DNA of 64,000 nt, from contig JAAESM010000004.1 in assembly GCA_024229395.1 (NCBI GenBank), positions 62,001-126,000 on the forward strand, in the 5' to 3' direction. Under the pieces are notes generated by a model, which was not told the DNA's origin, made no database searches, and saw only the letters and a list, made by a program, of their open reading frames with translations. Below are positions 41,018 through 49,687 of this stretch, one piece after another; position 1 is the first letter of the stretch; each line of letters begins with the position of its first letter. Position numbers and translations under genes: made by a program. Source of the stretch: Planctomycetota bacterium. Lineage in GTDB: Bacteria; Planctomycetota; UBA1135.

Positions 41018-43914
41018 GCCTGGACGCGGTTAGCGGTGCTGAGGGTGGCGGAATCGAGATTCACGAGGGTTGTGGGACCGTCGCGGAGTTCAAGTTGATC
41101 GCCTGCTTGGACTTCGCCGACGGCGGCCCAAGGAAGCGTTCGGAAGTGAGAGCCAAACTGCTCCAGACGATCGGCCGGCACTTCCACTAGGAAGCGCGTT
41201 GGCGTTTCGGCATAGAGGCGAGCAGCAGCGCTGAGGTCACTGGCGCCAGGAACGCGGCTGATGTCGACGCTGGCACCAAGGCCATGGGCGCCAATCACCA
41301 TCTCGGCAGCGGCGACCGCAAGGCCACCTTCGCTGAGGTCGTGACAAGCGGCAACCGAACCTTCGGTGATTGCACTGTGGAGGGCTGCAAAAACGCTCGG
41401 TGCAGTCTCGAAGTTTGGCTTAGGTACGACCGAGTCTTCCAGACCAAGCAGGTCGGAAGCAACGGTGCCACCGCCATCATTACTGGTGAAACCAACCATG
41501 ACCAAGTGGTTGCCAGCAGCTTGCAACGGCGTGCCGACAGTCTGTTCGCAGTCCTCAACGATGGCCATTGCGGTACACAGCAGGGTTGGTGGAATGGCTT
41601 TCTCCACTCCATCGACGCGGTATTCGTTGTTGAGTGAATCCTTACCACTGACGAATGGCGTGCCATAAGCGATGGCGGCATCGCGACAGGCTTCTGCGGC
41701 CAATACCATTGAACCGAACCGATCGGGCTTGCGGCAGTCACCCCAACAGAAGTTGTCCAAGATCGCAGTGCGATGTGGATTGCCGCCTGCAGCGACGGTG
41801 TTGCGAAGGGCTTCGTCGATGGCGTTAGCGGTTGCAGCGTAGGGGTCTAGTTCAGCCATCCGTGGGTAGATGCCACACCCAAGTGCAACACCCTGCGGCA
41901 GATCCAAGCGCGGCTTGACTACGGTTCCATCACCGGCACCATGACCATTCGCTCCCTGATAAGGCTTCAAGACGGTGCCGCCCTGGACTTCGTGGTCGTA
42001 TTGGCGCACGACCCATTCCTTACTTGCCACCGATGGGTGCCCAAGGATGTTCTGCAACAGCTGGCCATGGTCGTCGACCGACGGCCATGCGGTATCGTTC
42101 TGCGGTGTCTGCGGTGCGATTGCATCGCGAACAGGTTGTGGCACGCCACCATGAAGGAAGGACATGGGCATGTCGCAAACGACTTCGCCATGCCAACGCA
42201 GGATCAAGCGTTCGTGATCAGCAAAAGTGCCAAGCACGGTGAGTTCCACATCTGCGGTATCGCAAAGGTGCTGCAGCTCATCCAGCTTTGCTGGGGGGAT
42301 CGCTGCCACCATGCGCTCTTGCGCCTCGGAGATCCAGATCTCCCAGTAGGAGAGGCCGGCATACTTCAAAGGCGCGCCCTCCAGATTGACTTCGGCGCCA
42401 ATCTCTTCACCCATTTCACCAACAGCAGAACTGAAGCCACCTGCACCACAGTCGGTGACTGCAGTGAAGATGTCGCGGTCGCGTGCGACCATCAGGACAT
42501 CCAGGACTTTTTTCTCAGTGATAGGGTCACCGATCTGTACGGCAGCGGCGTCGATCGATTCCGAATCCTCGTGCAGAGCCTCGGAACTGAAGGTTGCGCC
42601 GTGAATGCCGTCGCGACCAGTGCGGCCACCGAAGGCCACGATTAAGTCACCAGGACGTGCAGCCTTGTCTACGTACTTGCGTGGGATCTCGCCGAGCGAG
42701 CCAGCGAAGACCAATGGGTTTGCCACGTAACCTGGGTGACGGATCACCGTGCCGGCAACGGTTGGGATTCCCATACGGTTGCCATAGTCACGCACGCCAG
42801 CGACCACGCCATCAAGAATGCGATCCGGGTGCATGGTGCCTGGTGGCAAGTCCTTGCGATCCATGTTTTCTTCGCCAACGCAGAAGACGTCGGTGGAGGC
42901 GAAGGGGCGAGCACCCAAACCGGTGCCAAGGATGTCACGGATCACACCGCCGATGCCCGTGCCGGAACCGCCATAAGGATCCAATGCACTTGGGTGGTTG
43001 TGGGTTTCAACCTTGATCGCGATGCCGATGTCCTCGGTCATGGCGATGACACCAGCATTGTCTTTGAAGACACTCCAGCACCATTCAGGCGATAGCTTCT
43101 GGGTGGCGTAGAAGACCGTTTCCTTGAGCAGGTTGTTGTAGTGCCTGCGCTCCTTGATTTTCCCGTCACCATCCAATTGCTGGAAGGAAACCGGGCCAGT
43201 CAAGGTCTTGTGTTTGCAGTGCTCCGACCAAGTTTGAGCCAGGGTTTCGAGCTCCACATCGCTTGGTTCGCGGCCTTCGGCAACGAAAAATTCCTGGATG
43301 GCGACCATCTCTTCGCCGGTCAATGCCAGCGACATCTCACTCGAAATCGCAGAAAGTTCGTCAATTCCTAAATCCCGCAACGGAATATCTCTGCGTTTAC
43401 TCGGCCGCGAAGTTGGCTCTGGATGCAAGCCCACCGGCTCATTGGCGAGAAAGGCCTCTTCAATGGTTAAGTTGCCCAAAGCCCGTCCGCCGATCTTCAG
43501 GAATTGCTCGCCTGCGACCTCGCCTAGACAACGGTAGGAGCGGTAAGTCTCGACATGGGTGCCGGACGGCAGATCGATGTCGAGCAGCTTCAAGGCACGT
43601 TCGGTGGTGTGGGCTTCAGGGTCAGAGACACCAGCCATACGGCGGATTAACAGGCTTTTTTGCCCATCTGTTTCAACCTCACCGGGGGCCACGATGCGCG
43701 CCGTCTCGTTGACTGGGTCGGCCAGCAGAGAATCCACGATCATCTTGACCTCGTCGCGGTCCAAACTGCCTGGCAACAGGAAGCCTCGACCTACGCGAAT
43801 GCCGTCGGTTAGGGGAAGGCCACGAGCTGCCAGCGATTGCACGGCAGCTGCGCCAAGGGGATCAATACGGCTGGAATTCAACTCCAGCTCGACTCGCCAG
43901 GCATTTGAGCTCAT
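41014..43914 (-). CDS. purL: FGAM synthase, fused PurS-PurL
   Basis: A 966-residue protein. Residues about 1-85 (VELELNSSRIDPLGAAAVQS) look like a PurS subunit. The rest is PurL: TWSEHCKHKTLTGP, KVETHNHPSALDPYGGSGTG, GNRMGIPTVAG, and FSEALHEDSE-like ATP sites. It is larger than stand-alone bacterial small PurL (about 740) and smaller than the single-chain E. coli type (about 1300), because the glutaminase is a separate gene. The enzyme converts FGAR to FGAM with ATP and ammonia from PurQ. It diverges from accA. Confidence 0.92.
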   Translation of the reverse strand: MSSNAWRVELELNSSRIDPLGAAAVQSLAARGLPLTDGIRVGRGFLLPGSLDRDEVKMIVDSLLADPVNETARIVAPGEVETDGQKSLLIRRMAGVSDPEAHTTERALKLLDIDLPSGTHVETYRSYRCLGEVAGEQFLKIGGRALGNLTIEEAFLANEPVGLHPEPTSRPSKRRDIPLRDLGIDELSAISSEMSLALTGEEMVAIQEFFVAEGREPSDVELETLAQTWSEHCKHKTLTGPVSFQQLDGDGKIKERRHYNNLLKETVFYATQKLSPEWCWSVFKDNAGVIAMTEDIGIAIKVETHNHPSALDPYGGSGTGIGGVIRDILGTGLGARPFASTDVFCVGEENMDRKDLPPGTMHPDRILDGVVAGVRDYGNRMGIPTVAGTVIRHPGYVANPLVFAGSLGEIPRKYVDKAARPGDLIVAFGGRTGRDGIHGATFSSEALHEDSESIDAAAVQIGDPITEKKVLDVLMVARDRDIFTAVTDCGAGGFSSAVGEMGEEIGAEVNLEGAPLKYAGLSYWEIWISEAQERMVAAIPPAKLDELQHLCDTADVELTVLGTFADHERLILRWHGEVVCDMPMSFLHGGVPQPVRDAIAPQTPQNDTAWPSVDDHGQLLQNILGHPSVASKEWVVRQYDHEVQGGTVLKPYQGANGHGAGDGTVVKPRLDLPQGVALGCGIYPRMAELDPYAATANAIDEALRNTVAAGGNPHRTAILDNFCWGDCRKPDRFGSMVLAAEACRDAAIAYGTPFVSGKDSLNNEYRVDGVEKAIPPTLLCTAMAIVEDCEQTVGTPLQAAGNHLVMVGFTSNDGGGTVASDLLGLEDSVVPKPNFETAPSVFAALHSAITEGSVAACHDLSEGGLAVAAAEMVIGAHGLGASVDISRVPGASDLSAAARLYAETPTRFLVEVPADRLEQFGSHFRTLPWAAVGEVQAGDQLELRDGPTTLVNLDSATLSTANRVQA

Positions 43915-43996
43915 TTGTTCAGTGGGTTTTACCCAGATGTGCGGTTATTCTAGAGTGTCACGGGTTCCTGAACCACGGCAGTCCCTGTTGCATTCC
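43915..43996. promoter_or_regulatory. Divergent purL/accA promoter region
   Basis: The 82-nt gap holds TAGAAT on the minus strand (43947-43952), 33 nt before purL, and TATTCT on the plus strand (43946-43951) facing accA, so the two -10 candidates overlap. The inverted repeat TGGGT-TTT-ACCCA (43923-43935) sits just upstream of the purL start and could be an operator. No -35 hexamer is convincing. Confidence 0.38.
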
Positions 43997-45151
43997 ATGG
44001 CAAAGAAAAAGAAAGCTCCGCTCGTCGGCCCAGCCGCTCTTCCTTTCGAGGCTCCGATCGATGATGTTCGATCACGCCTCGCTGAGTTAGAGGAACTGGC
44101 CCAGAAGACCACCCACGACTTGTCGGAGGAGTTGTCTTTCTACAGCGAACGTCTCCAGCGCCTCACGGATGAGATCTACGCAGATCTCACGGCCTGGAAT
44201 CGTGTGCAGGTTGCGCGTCACCCTAACCGTCCTTTGACCTCGGATTATATCGAGCATCTATGCGAAGATTGGGTCGAGCTTCATGGCGATGGTGTTTTTG
44301 GCGACGACCGCGCAATGGTCACCGGTTTGGGCACGATTCATGGCCACAAGGCCATGGTGATTGGCCACCGCAAAGGCCGTGACACCAAGGACCGTTTGGC
44401 CTGTAACTTTGGTTCCGCACACCCTGAGGGCTATCGCAAGGCTTTGCGCAAGATGAAGCTGGCCGAGCGTATGGGGCTCCCAATCGTGTGTTTGGTCAAT
44501 ACCCCAGGTGCTTACCCAGGCGTGGCCGCCGAGGAGCGTGGCCAGGCTCGTGCGATTGCTGAGAACATATTCGAGATGTTCGCCATCCGCGTGCCAATCA
44601 TCGTCATGGTGATCGGTGAAGGTGGTTCCGGTGGTGCGCTTGGCATTGGTATTGGTGACCGTGTCGGCATGATGGAGAACTCGTGGTACTCCGTCATCAC
44701 GCCAGAAGGCTGTGCATCAATTCTGTGGCGCAGTGCAGAAGGCAAAGAGAAGGCCGCCGAAGCCCTGAAGCTTACTGGTGGCAGCTTGTTGAAATTGGGT
44801 ATCGTCGACAAGGTCGTGGCCGAACCAACTGGTGGTGCCCACAACCACTCCGAAGAGGCTGTGCAGTTGGTCGGCAAGCAGATTGATGCATGGTTGACGG
44901 AACTCGGCAAACTCAGCACTGAGGAGCTTATGCGTCAGCGTGACCATAAATTCCGCAATATCGCCAAGCTTGAGTCGGAGATCGTGGCAGCTGCCCAGAG
45001 CCATGAAATCAAGGCTGCAGCCGCACGCAAAGCGAGTCCAACAGAGGTTGAGGAGCGAAGTCTTCCAAAATCTTCGGGTTCAGCAGCTGTGGATTCACCG
45101 CGCCGTGGGGGGCTAAAAGCGCAGCAGAACCCCACTGAAGAGCTAAAATAG
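43997..45151 (+). CDS. accA: Acetyl-CoA carboxylase carboxyltransferase subunit alpha
   Basis: A 384-residue protein transferring carboxyl from biotin to acetyl-CoA, the committed step of fatty-acid synthesis. Signatures are IVCLVNTPGAYPGVAAEERG, VIGEGGSGGALGIG and SVITPEGCASILWR. ATG 43997 (MAKKKKAPLVGP) is chosen since homology begins soon after; reading further upstream overlaps purL antisense. The C-terminal tail beyond about 330 is longer and charged. accD is not in the window. Confidence 0.95.
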   Translation: MAKKKKAPLVGPAALPFEAPIDDVRSRLAELEELAQKTTHDLSEELSFYSERLQRLTDEIYADLTAWNRVQVARHPNRPLTSDYIEHLCEDWVELHGDGVFGDDRAMVTGLGTIHGHKAMVIGHRKGRDTKDRLACNFGSAHPEGYRKALRKMKLAERMGLPIVCLVNTPGAYPGVAAEERGQARAIAENIFEMFAIRVPIIVMVIGEGGSGGALGIGIGDRVGMMENSWYSVITPEGCASILWRSAEGKEKAAEALKLTGGSLLKLGIVDKVVAEPTGGAHNHSEEAVQLVGKQIDAWLTELGKLSTEELMRQRDHKFRNIAKLESEIVAAAQSHEIKAAAARKASPTEVEERSLPKSSGSAAVDSPRRGGLKAQQNPTEELK

Positions 45152-45195
45152 GGGTGAAAAGCTAGCTCAGACAACAAAATAGGGCGAATTCATCT

Positions 45196-45222
45196 GAAAA
45201 TGCCCAACATCCTGTGGTCTAA
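45196..45222 (+). promoter_or_regulatory. Possible extracytoplasmic-sigma-type promoter
   Basis: GAAAAT (45196-45201), 15 nt, then GTCTAA (45217-45222). The -10 equals the GTCTAA core of E. coli sigma-E promoters, and the -35 is a partial match (GAAAAT versus GAACTT). It lies about 20 nt before the ECF sigma gene and may make it autoregulated. Confidence 0.32.
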
Positions 45223-45242
45223 GTCGTAAATTTGCTTGAACC

Positions 45243-45884
45243 ATGTCCGAACCAGCATTTCGCCTAGTACCACCTGTCTCTGAAGACGCCCCAAGCACCA
45301 TCGGTGCATGGGCTGACTTGAGCGACGAGGAGCTTTTCGCTCTGACCTGTGAGGGTGAGCGCGAAGCTTTCCATTTGCTTGTTGAACGCTACGAAGGACG
45401 CGCAATCCACACCGCACGTTCGATCGTAGGTAGCTATGAGACGGCTCGAGAAGTTGCCCAAGAGGCCTTTTTGAAGACTTATGCCGCGCGTGACCGTTTC
45501 GATCAGAAGCGTGCTTTCCGCACTTGGTTCTACCGCATTCTGCGAAACCAAGCCGTTGACCGTGTTCGCCGTACCGCACCTGGTACCCCTGGCGGCACTG
45601 TGGAATTGGTTGGTGATTGGAATGCATCGGAGACCACTCCGGTCCATGGTGCTTCCGAAACGGAGCGCAAACAATTGGTAAGGCGCGTCCTCGATGCGCT
45701 TCCTCACCAGTTTCGCGAGGTCCTTATTCTTAGGGATCTTGAAAGCTTGAGCTGTGCTGACATCGGTGAACGAGTCGGCGCCACCCCCGGAACCGTGCGC
45801 TGGCGCCTCCACCATGCGCGCAAACTATTTCGTGACCAATGGGAACGTACCCTCGGCCGCGAAGAAGGAGGAGATGTACTGTGA
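45243..45884 (+). CDS. ECF-type RNA polymerase sigma factor
   Basis: A 213-residue sigma-70 family protein of the extracytoplasmic-function class. Region 2 (about 38-110) includes FHLLVERYEGRAIHTARS, AREVAQEAFLKTYAARDRF and TWFYRILRNQAVDRVR; region 4 (about 145-205) includes LPHQFREVLILRDLESLSCA and TPGTVRWRLHHARKLF, the DNA-recognition helix. An acidic N-terminus precedes region 2. Its stop overlaps the anti-sigma start by 4 nt (GTGA), the standard coupling for sigma/anti-sigma pairs. The third gene is an HtrA-like protein, as in RpoE-RseA-MucD modules. Confidence 0.93.
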   Translation: MSEPAFRLVPPVSEDAPSTIGAWADLSDEELFALTCEGEREAFHLLVERYEGRAIHTARSIVGSYETAREVAQEAFLKTYAARDRFDQKRAFRTWFYRILRNQAVDRVRRTAPGTPGGTVELVGDWNASETTPVHGASETERKQLVRRVLDALPHQFREVLILRDLESLSCADIGERVGATPGTVRWRLHHARKLFRDQWERTLGREEGGDVL

Positions 45885-46432
45885 ACTGCCGCGAAGCCTC
45901 CATACAAATCTCTCTTCACGTTGGCGACGACCTACCGTCGGCTGAAGTCCCTGTTCTTGAGGAGCACCTCGAGAGCTGCGCTGTCTGTCAGGTTGAGTAC
46001 GAAAGCTACGCCTCCGCACGCGATGCCTTGCAGATGCTGAAAGGGGAGTCCATGGGTACTACCAACCTGTGGGGTGACCTTGAAGCCCAGCTCGATACTG
46101 CAACCGAAGAAGTCGGTGGCGGCAAGCGTTGGTACTCGCGTCCCGTTTGGGCAAGCCTTGCAGCCGCAATGGTGCTGGTCGTAACGGCGCAGTTCTGGAT
46201 GCCTTTCGGTTCCGGTTCTGACGCGTTCACGGATCCAACGGATTCCATCGTCAGTGGCATTGTGCAGCCCAAGAAGACTCTTGGCCTCCCAGATGAGACT
46301 GAAGGCCCGCAAAGCGAGCCAGCTGCCTACGAAGATTTTCATGAGTTGCTACGCGGCCGTCACGATCAATCTAGCTTGGAAGATCTAGATGATCCAATGA
46401 TTGCTGCCCCTGCATCGCGTCGCTCCTTCTAG
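45881..46432 (+). CDS. Zinc-finger anti-sigma factor, membrane-anchored
   Basis: A 183-residue protein. The N-terminus has the ZAS motif (EEHLESCAVCQVEY, about 28-41; His-x3-Cys-x2-Cys), which binds the cognate ECF sigma. A single transmembrane helix (WASLAAAMVLVVTAQFW, about 92-108) anchors it, leaving about 75 extracytoplasmic residues rich in Asp/Ser/Pro. The start is GTG 45881, supported by a strong Shine-Dalgarno (AAGGAGGAG about 7-15 nt upstream) inside the end of the sigma gene. Confidence 0.88.
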   Translation: MNCREASIQISLHVGDDLPSAEVPVLEEHLESCAVCQVEYESYASARDALQMLKGESMGTTNLWGDLEAQLDTATEEVGGGKRWYSRPVWASLAAAMVLVVTAQFWMPFGSGSDAFTDPTDSIVSGIVQPKKTLGLPDETEGPQSEPAAYEDFHELLRGRHDQSSLEDLDDPMIAAPASRRSF

Positions 46433-46462
46433 GGAACCCAATCACAGGCAAAGCGCCTGAAA

Positions 46463-47632
46463 ATGATGCTCTGGCCCATTCTCCTTTCGGTGTTCGTTCA
46501 GACGCCGGACCCACCCAACCCGCCACCGGCAACGGAGCGGGTTGAAGTGGAAATGGAGACCACGTCTTCCCAAGGCACTCCAAAGACCACCCAAGGGCTG
46601 CAGCTCAAAGGCGCCGAGCTCAGTCATGTCATGTCCATCAGTGGACTGGGCAACTTGGAGATGGAAATGTCGGGTATATTCCGACGCCTACGGCCTTCCT
46701 TGGTTGAAGTTCACTTCCAGTTCAGTGAAGAAAGTGAACTGAAGACTCCAATCCTGACTTCTGGCATGGTCATGGATAACTATGGCCTGATCATTGCGCC
46801 GGTGGTGCTAGATAACGACCGAGTTGAAGCCCTCGTCGGTGGGATCAAGGTCTATCGCACCGATGGCAAAGATTTCTCTGCTGAGCTTGTCGCCTGGAAT
46901 GCCCACTACGGTGTTTCCATTTTACGCGCCGAGGAACTCAAGGGGCTGGCTCCTGAGTTTGGTCACGGCTTGTGGATGGAAGAAGGTTCGGTGACCATCG
47001 GCCTTGGCCATCCATTTGGCTTGCCGAACTCCATAAGTCTCGGTTTCATCACTGGGCGCCAACGAGGTATTGGCAAGGCTCGTGACTTGATGCAGATCAC
47101 CAACCCAGTCAACGTCGGTGATAGTGGTGGTTTGTTGGCCAACCGTCACGGTCAAGTGGTGGGCATGATGCTCACCTCCTTGTCCGACGCTGCCCGTCGC
47201 GCTGAAAACAAGTTGAAGCTCTTCGTTGCAGAGTATGGCAGTGATTCGTTGGAAGGCGCCAAGCAAGCACAAGGCATTTCCTTCGCCATTCCAGTGGAAG
47301 TCCTGTTCAAGATCTTCCCCGAACACTTCAAGCAGAATGGCCTTTCTAGTCGTCGTATTGGCGTGCTGGTCGAGGAACAAATCCACGTCTTGGAATTGCC
47401 AGGACAGCAGCCTTGCCATAAGTGGGAGGTAGTCGTGACCGGCCTCATTCCTGACAGTCCCGCCTTCGCCAGCGGCTTGAAGCCCGGCGACGTTTTCCTG
47501 AGTCTTGGTGGTTACCCAACCAACAGCCTTCAGGAGCTTGGCGTAGCGATTCATTCCACCGACTTGAATACCAAGGTGGTCGTTCGTCGCGGTGATGAGA
47601 TCTTGGAACTAGCGCTTCAATTCGAGCAATAG
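46463..47632 (+). CDS. HtrA-like trypsin-fold protein with PDZ, catalytic triad incomplete
   Basis: A 389-residue exported protein. An N-terminal hydrophobic stretch and Pro-rich linker precede a trypsin-like domain (about 60-285) with ILTSGMVMDNYG, IGLGHPFGLPNS and NPVNVGDSGGLLANRHGQVV; the Ser is near 219. In HtrA proteases the His lies in TNNHVV and the Asp in DPxTDLAV; the aligned segments here read LIIAPVVLDND and NAHYGVSILRA, so both His and Asp appear missing. A PDZ domain follows (about 300-389, SPAFASGLKPGDVFLSLGG). It probably senses or binds rather than cuts. Confidence 0.83.
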   Translation: MMLWPILLSVFVQTPDPPNPPPATERVEVEMETTSSQGTPKTTQGLQLKGAELSHVMSISGLGNLEMEMSGIFRRLRPSLVEVHFQFSEESELKTPILTSGMVMDNYGLIIAPVVLDNDRVEALVGGIKVYRTDGKDFSAELVAWNAHYGVSILRAEELKGLAPEFGHGLWMEEGSVTIGLGHPFGLPNSISLGFITGRQRGIGKARDLMQITNPVNVGDSGGLLANRHGQVVGMMLTSLSDAARRAENKLKLFVAEYGSDSLEGAKQAQGISFAIPVEVLFKIFPEHFKQNGLSSRRIGVLVEEQIHVLELPGQQPCHKWEVVVTGLIPDSPAFASGLKPGDVFLSLGGYPTNSLQELGVAIHSTDLNTKVVVRRGDEILELALQFEQ

Positions 47633-47664
47633 AGCCCGAATGCAGCGTTTTGCAGTGCATCAGC

Positions 47665-48672
47665 CTAGTCGGCTTTGCTTTGCAGCTTGTCGTACTCGGA
47701 AATGATGTTCAGCGCCTGCGTGACCTGTTCGGAATCGAAATCCATATCGGTCGAAGCGACAAACTCGCGCATGTCTGCGGCGGCTTCCGAAAGGCGCCCA
47801 CGTTCGTAGCGGCATAAGGCGCGTGAATGCAAAGCCCACACGGATTCCGGGCTTAGTCCCAGGATGGTGGTGTACTCGTATTCCTCGGCCATGAAAGCAC
47901 CGGCGCGTTTGTGGATACCGGCAACCAAGAAGTGCACGGCGACTTCGCGTTTCATGTCACTCTTCAGGACGCGGCGGATGTAATCCTCTTGCTCCATCGA
48001 GAGACGCTCTTCGGTGGCCAACAAACGGTTGTTGTAGGCGCGCGACTCTTCGAGCAGACGCAAACTAGCCAGCAGAGGTTCCAATGCTTCGACGTCGTTG
48101 CCGAGCAGTGCATTGACTTGCCCGCTCATCTCCAGAGCATTGAGGTTGTCACTGCTTTCCAACAAAACCGAATCGAGCAGGTCGTTGGCATCCACGAAGT
48201 GGTCCATGGCTTTTTCGCCACGTTCTTCGGCGTCGGCCATTTTCTTGTCCTGTAGGTCTTGATCGCTGAGCGGGTAATCGGTGTACTTGCGCTTATCGCT
48301 CTCAGAAGACTGCAGCAGCAGGGAACCGTAGCGGAAATGCCACTCAGCCATGGCTTGGTCAGCCTTATGGTCCTGCAGTTCTTCCTGGGCAGTTTCCAGG
48401 TAGAGGAGGGCATGGGAGACCTCTGTGATATCGCGGTGCAGCAGTAGCGAGCGTCCGGCGATCAGGTTGAGGCCACCGTTGTCCGGCTCGATCTCAAGGC
48501 CTCGGCGGGCTTGTTGGTAAGCCTGCGTGTAGCGCCCCATGTTGTAGTACTCGGTGGCGCGCTCAAAATAATCTTGCTTCTGCGACTCGAGATTCAGTTC
48601 TTCTTCGCTGGCACTGCAGCCAGTGAGGCTAAATAGCAGTATCAGCAGGAGGGCGGGGCGATTCCAATCCAT
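47665..48672 (-). CDS. TPR-repeat lipoprotein
   Basis: A 335-residue protein. MDWNRPALLLILLFSLTGC is a lipoprotein signal with lipobox LTGC (Cys 19). The remainder is helical with tetratricopeptide-type repeats, e.g. RATEYYNMGRYTQAYQQARR (about 38-57) and LHSRALCRYERGRLSEAAAD (about 286-305). TPR lipoproteins usually scaffold protein complexes at the periplasmic face of the membrane. Specific partners are unknown. It is convergent with the HtrA-like gene. Confidence 0.8.
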   Translation of the reverse strand: MDWNRPALLLILLFSLTGCSASEEELNLESQKQDYFERATEYYNMGRYTQAYQQARRGLEIEPDNGGLNLIAGRSLLLHRDITEVSHALLYLETAQEELQDHKADQAMAEWHFRYGSLLLQSSESDKRKYTDYPLSDQDLQDKKMADAEERGEKAMDHFVDANDLLDSVLLESSDNLNALEMSGQVNALLGNDVEALEPLLASLRLLEESRAYNNRLLATEERLSMEQEDYIRRVLKSDMKREVAVHFLVAGIHKRAGAFMAEEYEYTTILGLSPESVWALHSRALCRYERGRLSEAAADMREFVASTDMDFDSEQVTQALNIISEYDKLQSKAD

Positions 48673-48707
48673 GGTTTTCTATTATGCGGGCAAGAAAGCC
48701 CCTTGGG

Positions 48708-48740
48708 GAGGGCAAACCGACTCGCAGCCGATATGCCCTC
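48708..48740 (-). terminator. Hairpin downstream of ndk
   Basis: A 14-bp imperfect stem (GAGGGCAAACCGAC at 48708-48721 with its partner at 48727-48740, one mismatch and two wobbles) closes a 5-nt loop. No T-run follows on the minus strand, so it could be a transcript-end stabiliser rather than an intrinsic terminator. Confidence 0.45.
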
Positions 48741-48752
48741 CGGAGGTGCTGG

Positions 48753-49205
48753 TTACTCAGCGTCCCAGAGCCATGGGGCCGTGATCGGCTCCCAATCCTC
48801 GAGACCATCTGGGAAGAAGATGCCTAGCTCGCGCTCAGCGCTCTCAGGGCTGTCGGAGCCGTGGATCAGGTTGTAAGACTTGGAACAACCGAAATCGCCA
48901 CGAATGGTGCCAGCATCAGCTTCAATGCCGAAGGTCTTGCCCATCAGGCGGCGAGCCACCGCGATGGCGTCGGGGCCGCGAAGAGCCATGGCCAAGATAG
49001 GGGAGCTGGTCATGAAACCGACCAGGCCATCGTAGAAAGGACGGCCGACATGCTCTGCATAGTGCTTAGCAGCGGTTTCCTGGGACATGCGCATCAGGCG
49101 CATACCGACCAGTTGCAGGCCTTTTTCCTCGAAACGAGTGATGATGCGACCGGCGAGGCCCCGGTGCAGGGCGTCGGGCTTAAGAAGGAGAAGAGTAGTT
49201 TCCAC
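48753..49205 (-). CDS. ndk: Nucleoside diphosphate kinase
   Basis: A 150-residue NDK that equilibrates nucleoside di- and triphosphates. TLLLLKPDALHRGLAGRI at the N-terminus, GRPFYDGLVGFM, and NLIHGSDSPESAERE with the phospho-His near 114 are all conserved. Gene is monocistronic between the TPR lipoprotein and the divergent atp operon. Confidence 0.96.
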   Translation of the reverse strand: METTLLLLKPDALHRGLAGRIITRFEEKGLQLVGMRLMRMSQETAAKHYAEHVGRPFYDGLVGFMTSSPILAMALRGPDAIAVARRLMGKTFGIEADAGTIRGDFGCSKSYNLIHGSDSPESAERELGIFFPDGLEDWEPITAPWLWDAE

Positions 49206-49290
49206 TTGATCAATCAGGGTTTGGACAGCTTGGGGATGCCGTGAAGCGCAGGAGGATAGGCGTTTTGCTCAAACTTTGCCAGTTTCTAGA

Positions 49291-49318
49291 TTGATGAAGC
49301 GACAAATGTGTCTAGAAT
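49291..49318 (+). promoter_or_regulatory. Candidate promoter of the atp operon
   Basis: TTGATG (49291-49296) and TAGAAT (49313-49318) are separated by 16 nt. A start near 49325 would leave a leader of about 70 nt before the GTG at 49394. The promoter is flanked by two TCTAGA hexamers (49285 and 49311), and a CCCC/GGGG inverted repeat (49337-49356) lies in the leader. Confidence 0.48.
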
Positions 49319-49393
49319 ACTGCCGATTCTGGTCCAGGCCCCTCGAACTCACAGGGGATTGGCTTAGTTCTTTTGCCCTTTTAGAAGAGAATC

Positions 49394-49687
49394 GTGTCGA
49401 AAAACCGTTTCTCGGAGAATGAGGATAAGGCCCCAGGCTCGCGTCATTTTAATGATTACGCTCGCCTGTCAGGCATTGGCCTTGAATTCTCCGCGTCGGT
49501 CGCGCTAGTCGGATGGCTAGGGTGGCTACTGGATCGCTGGACCGGCTTGGCCGACAGCTTCCCGGTTTTTCTGTTGATTGGTGTCTTCCTTGGCCTCGGC
49601 CTTGGAATCTACCGATTGCAGCTGAAAGTTTCGACGCCACCCCCCAAGGAAAAAGAAAACCCTGACCCTGAAGACGACGATCAATGA
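49394..49687 (+). CDS. atpZ: AtpZ/AtpI-like membrane protein of F-ATPase operon
   Basis: A 97-residue protein with two transmembrane helices (FSASVALVGWLGWLLD about 28-45, VFLLIGVFLGLGLGIYRL about 56-73) and acidic tail. The topology and RxSxIGLEF pattern match AtpZ, which with AtpI assists assembly of the c-ring of F1Fo ATP synthase or magnesium supply. The start is GTG. It overlaps the next gene by 4 nt (ATGA). Confidence 0.8.
   Translation: MSKNRFSENEDKAPGSRHFNDYARLSGIGLEFSASVALVGWLGWLLDRWTGLADSFPVFLLIGVFLGLGLGIYRLQLKVSTPPPKEKENPDPEDDDQ

Noticed and set aside
43559-43996. Upstream extension of accA
   Set aside because: It runs antisense through the start of purL and carries no AccA homology; MAKKKK at 43997 is the sensible start.
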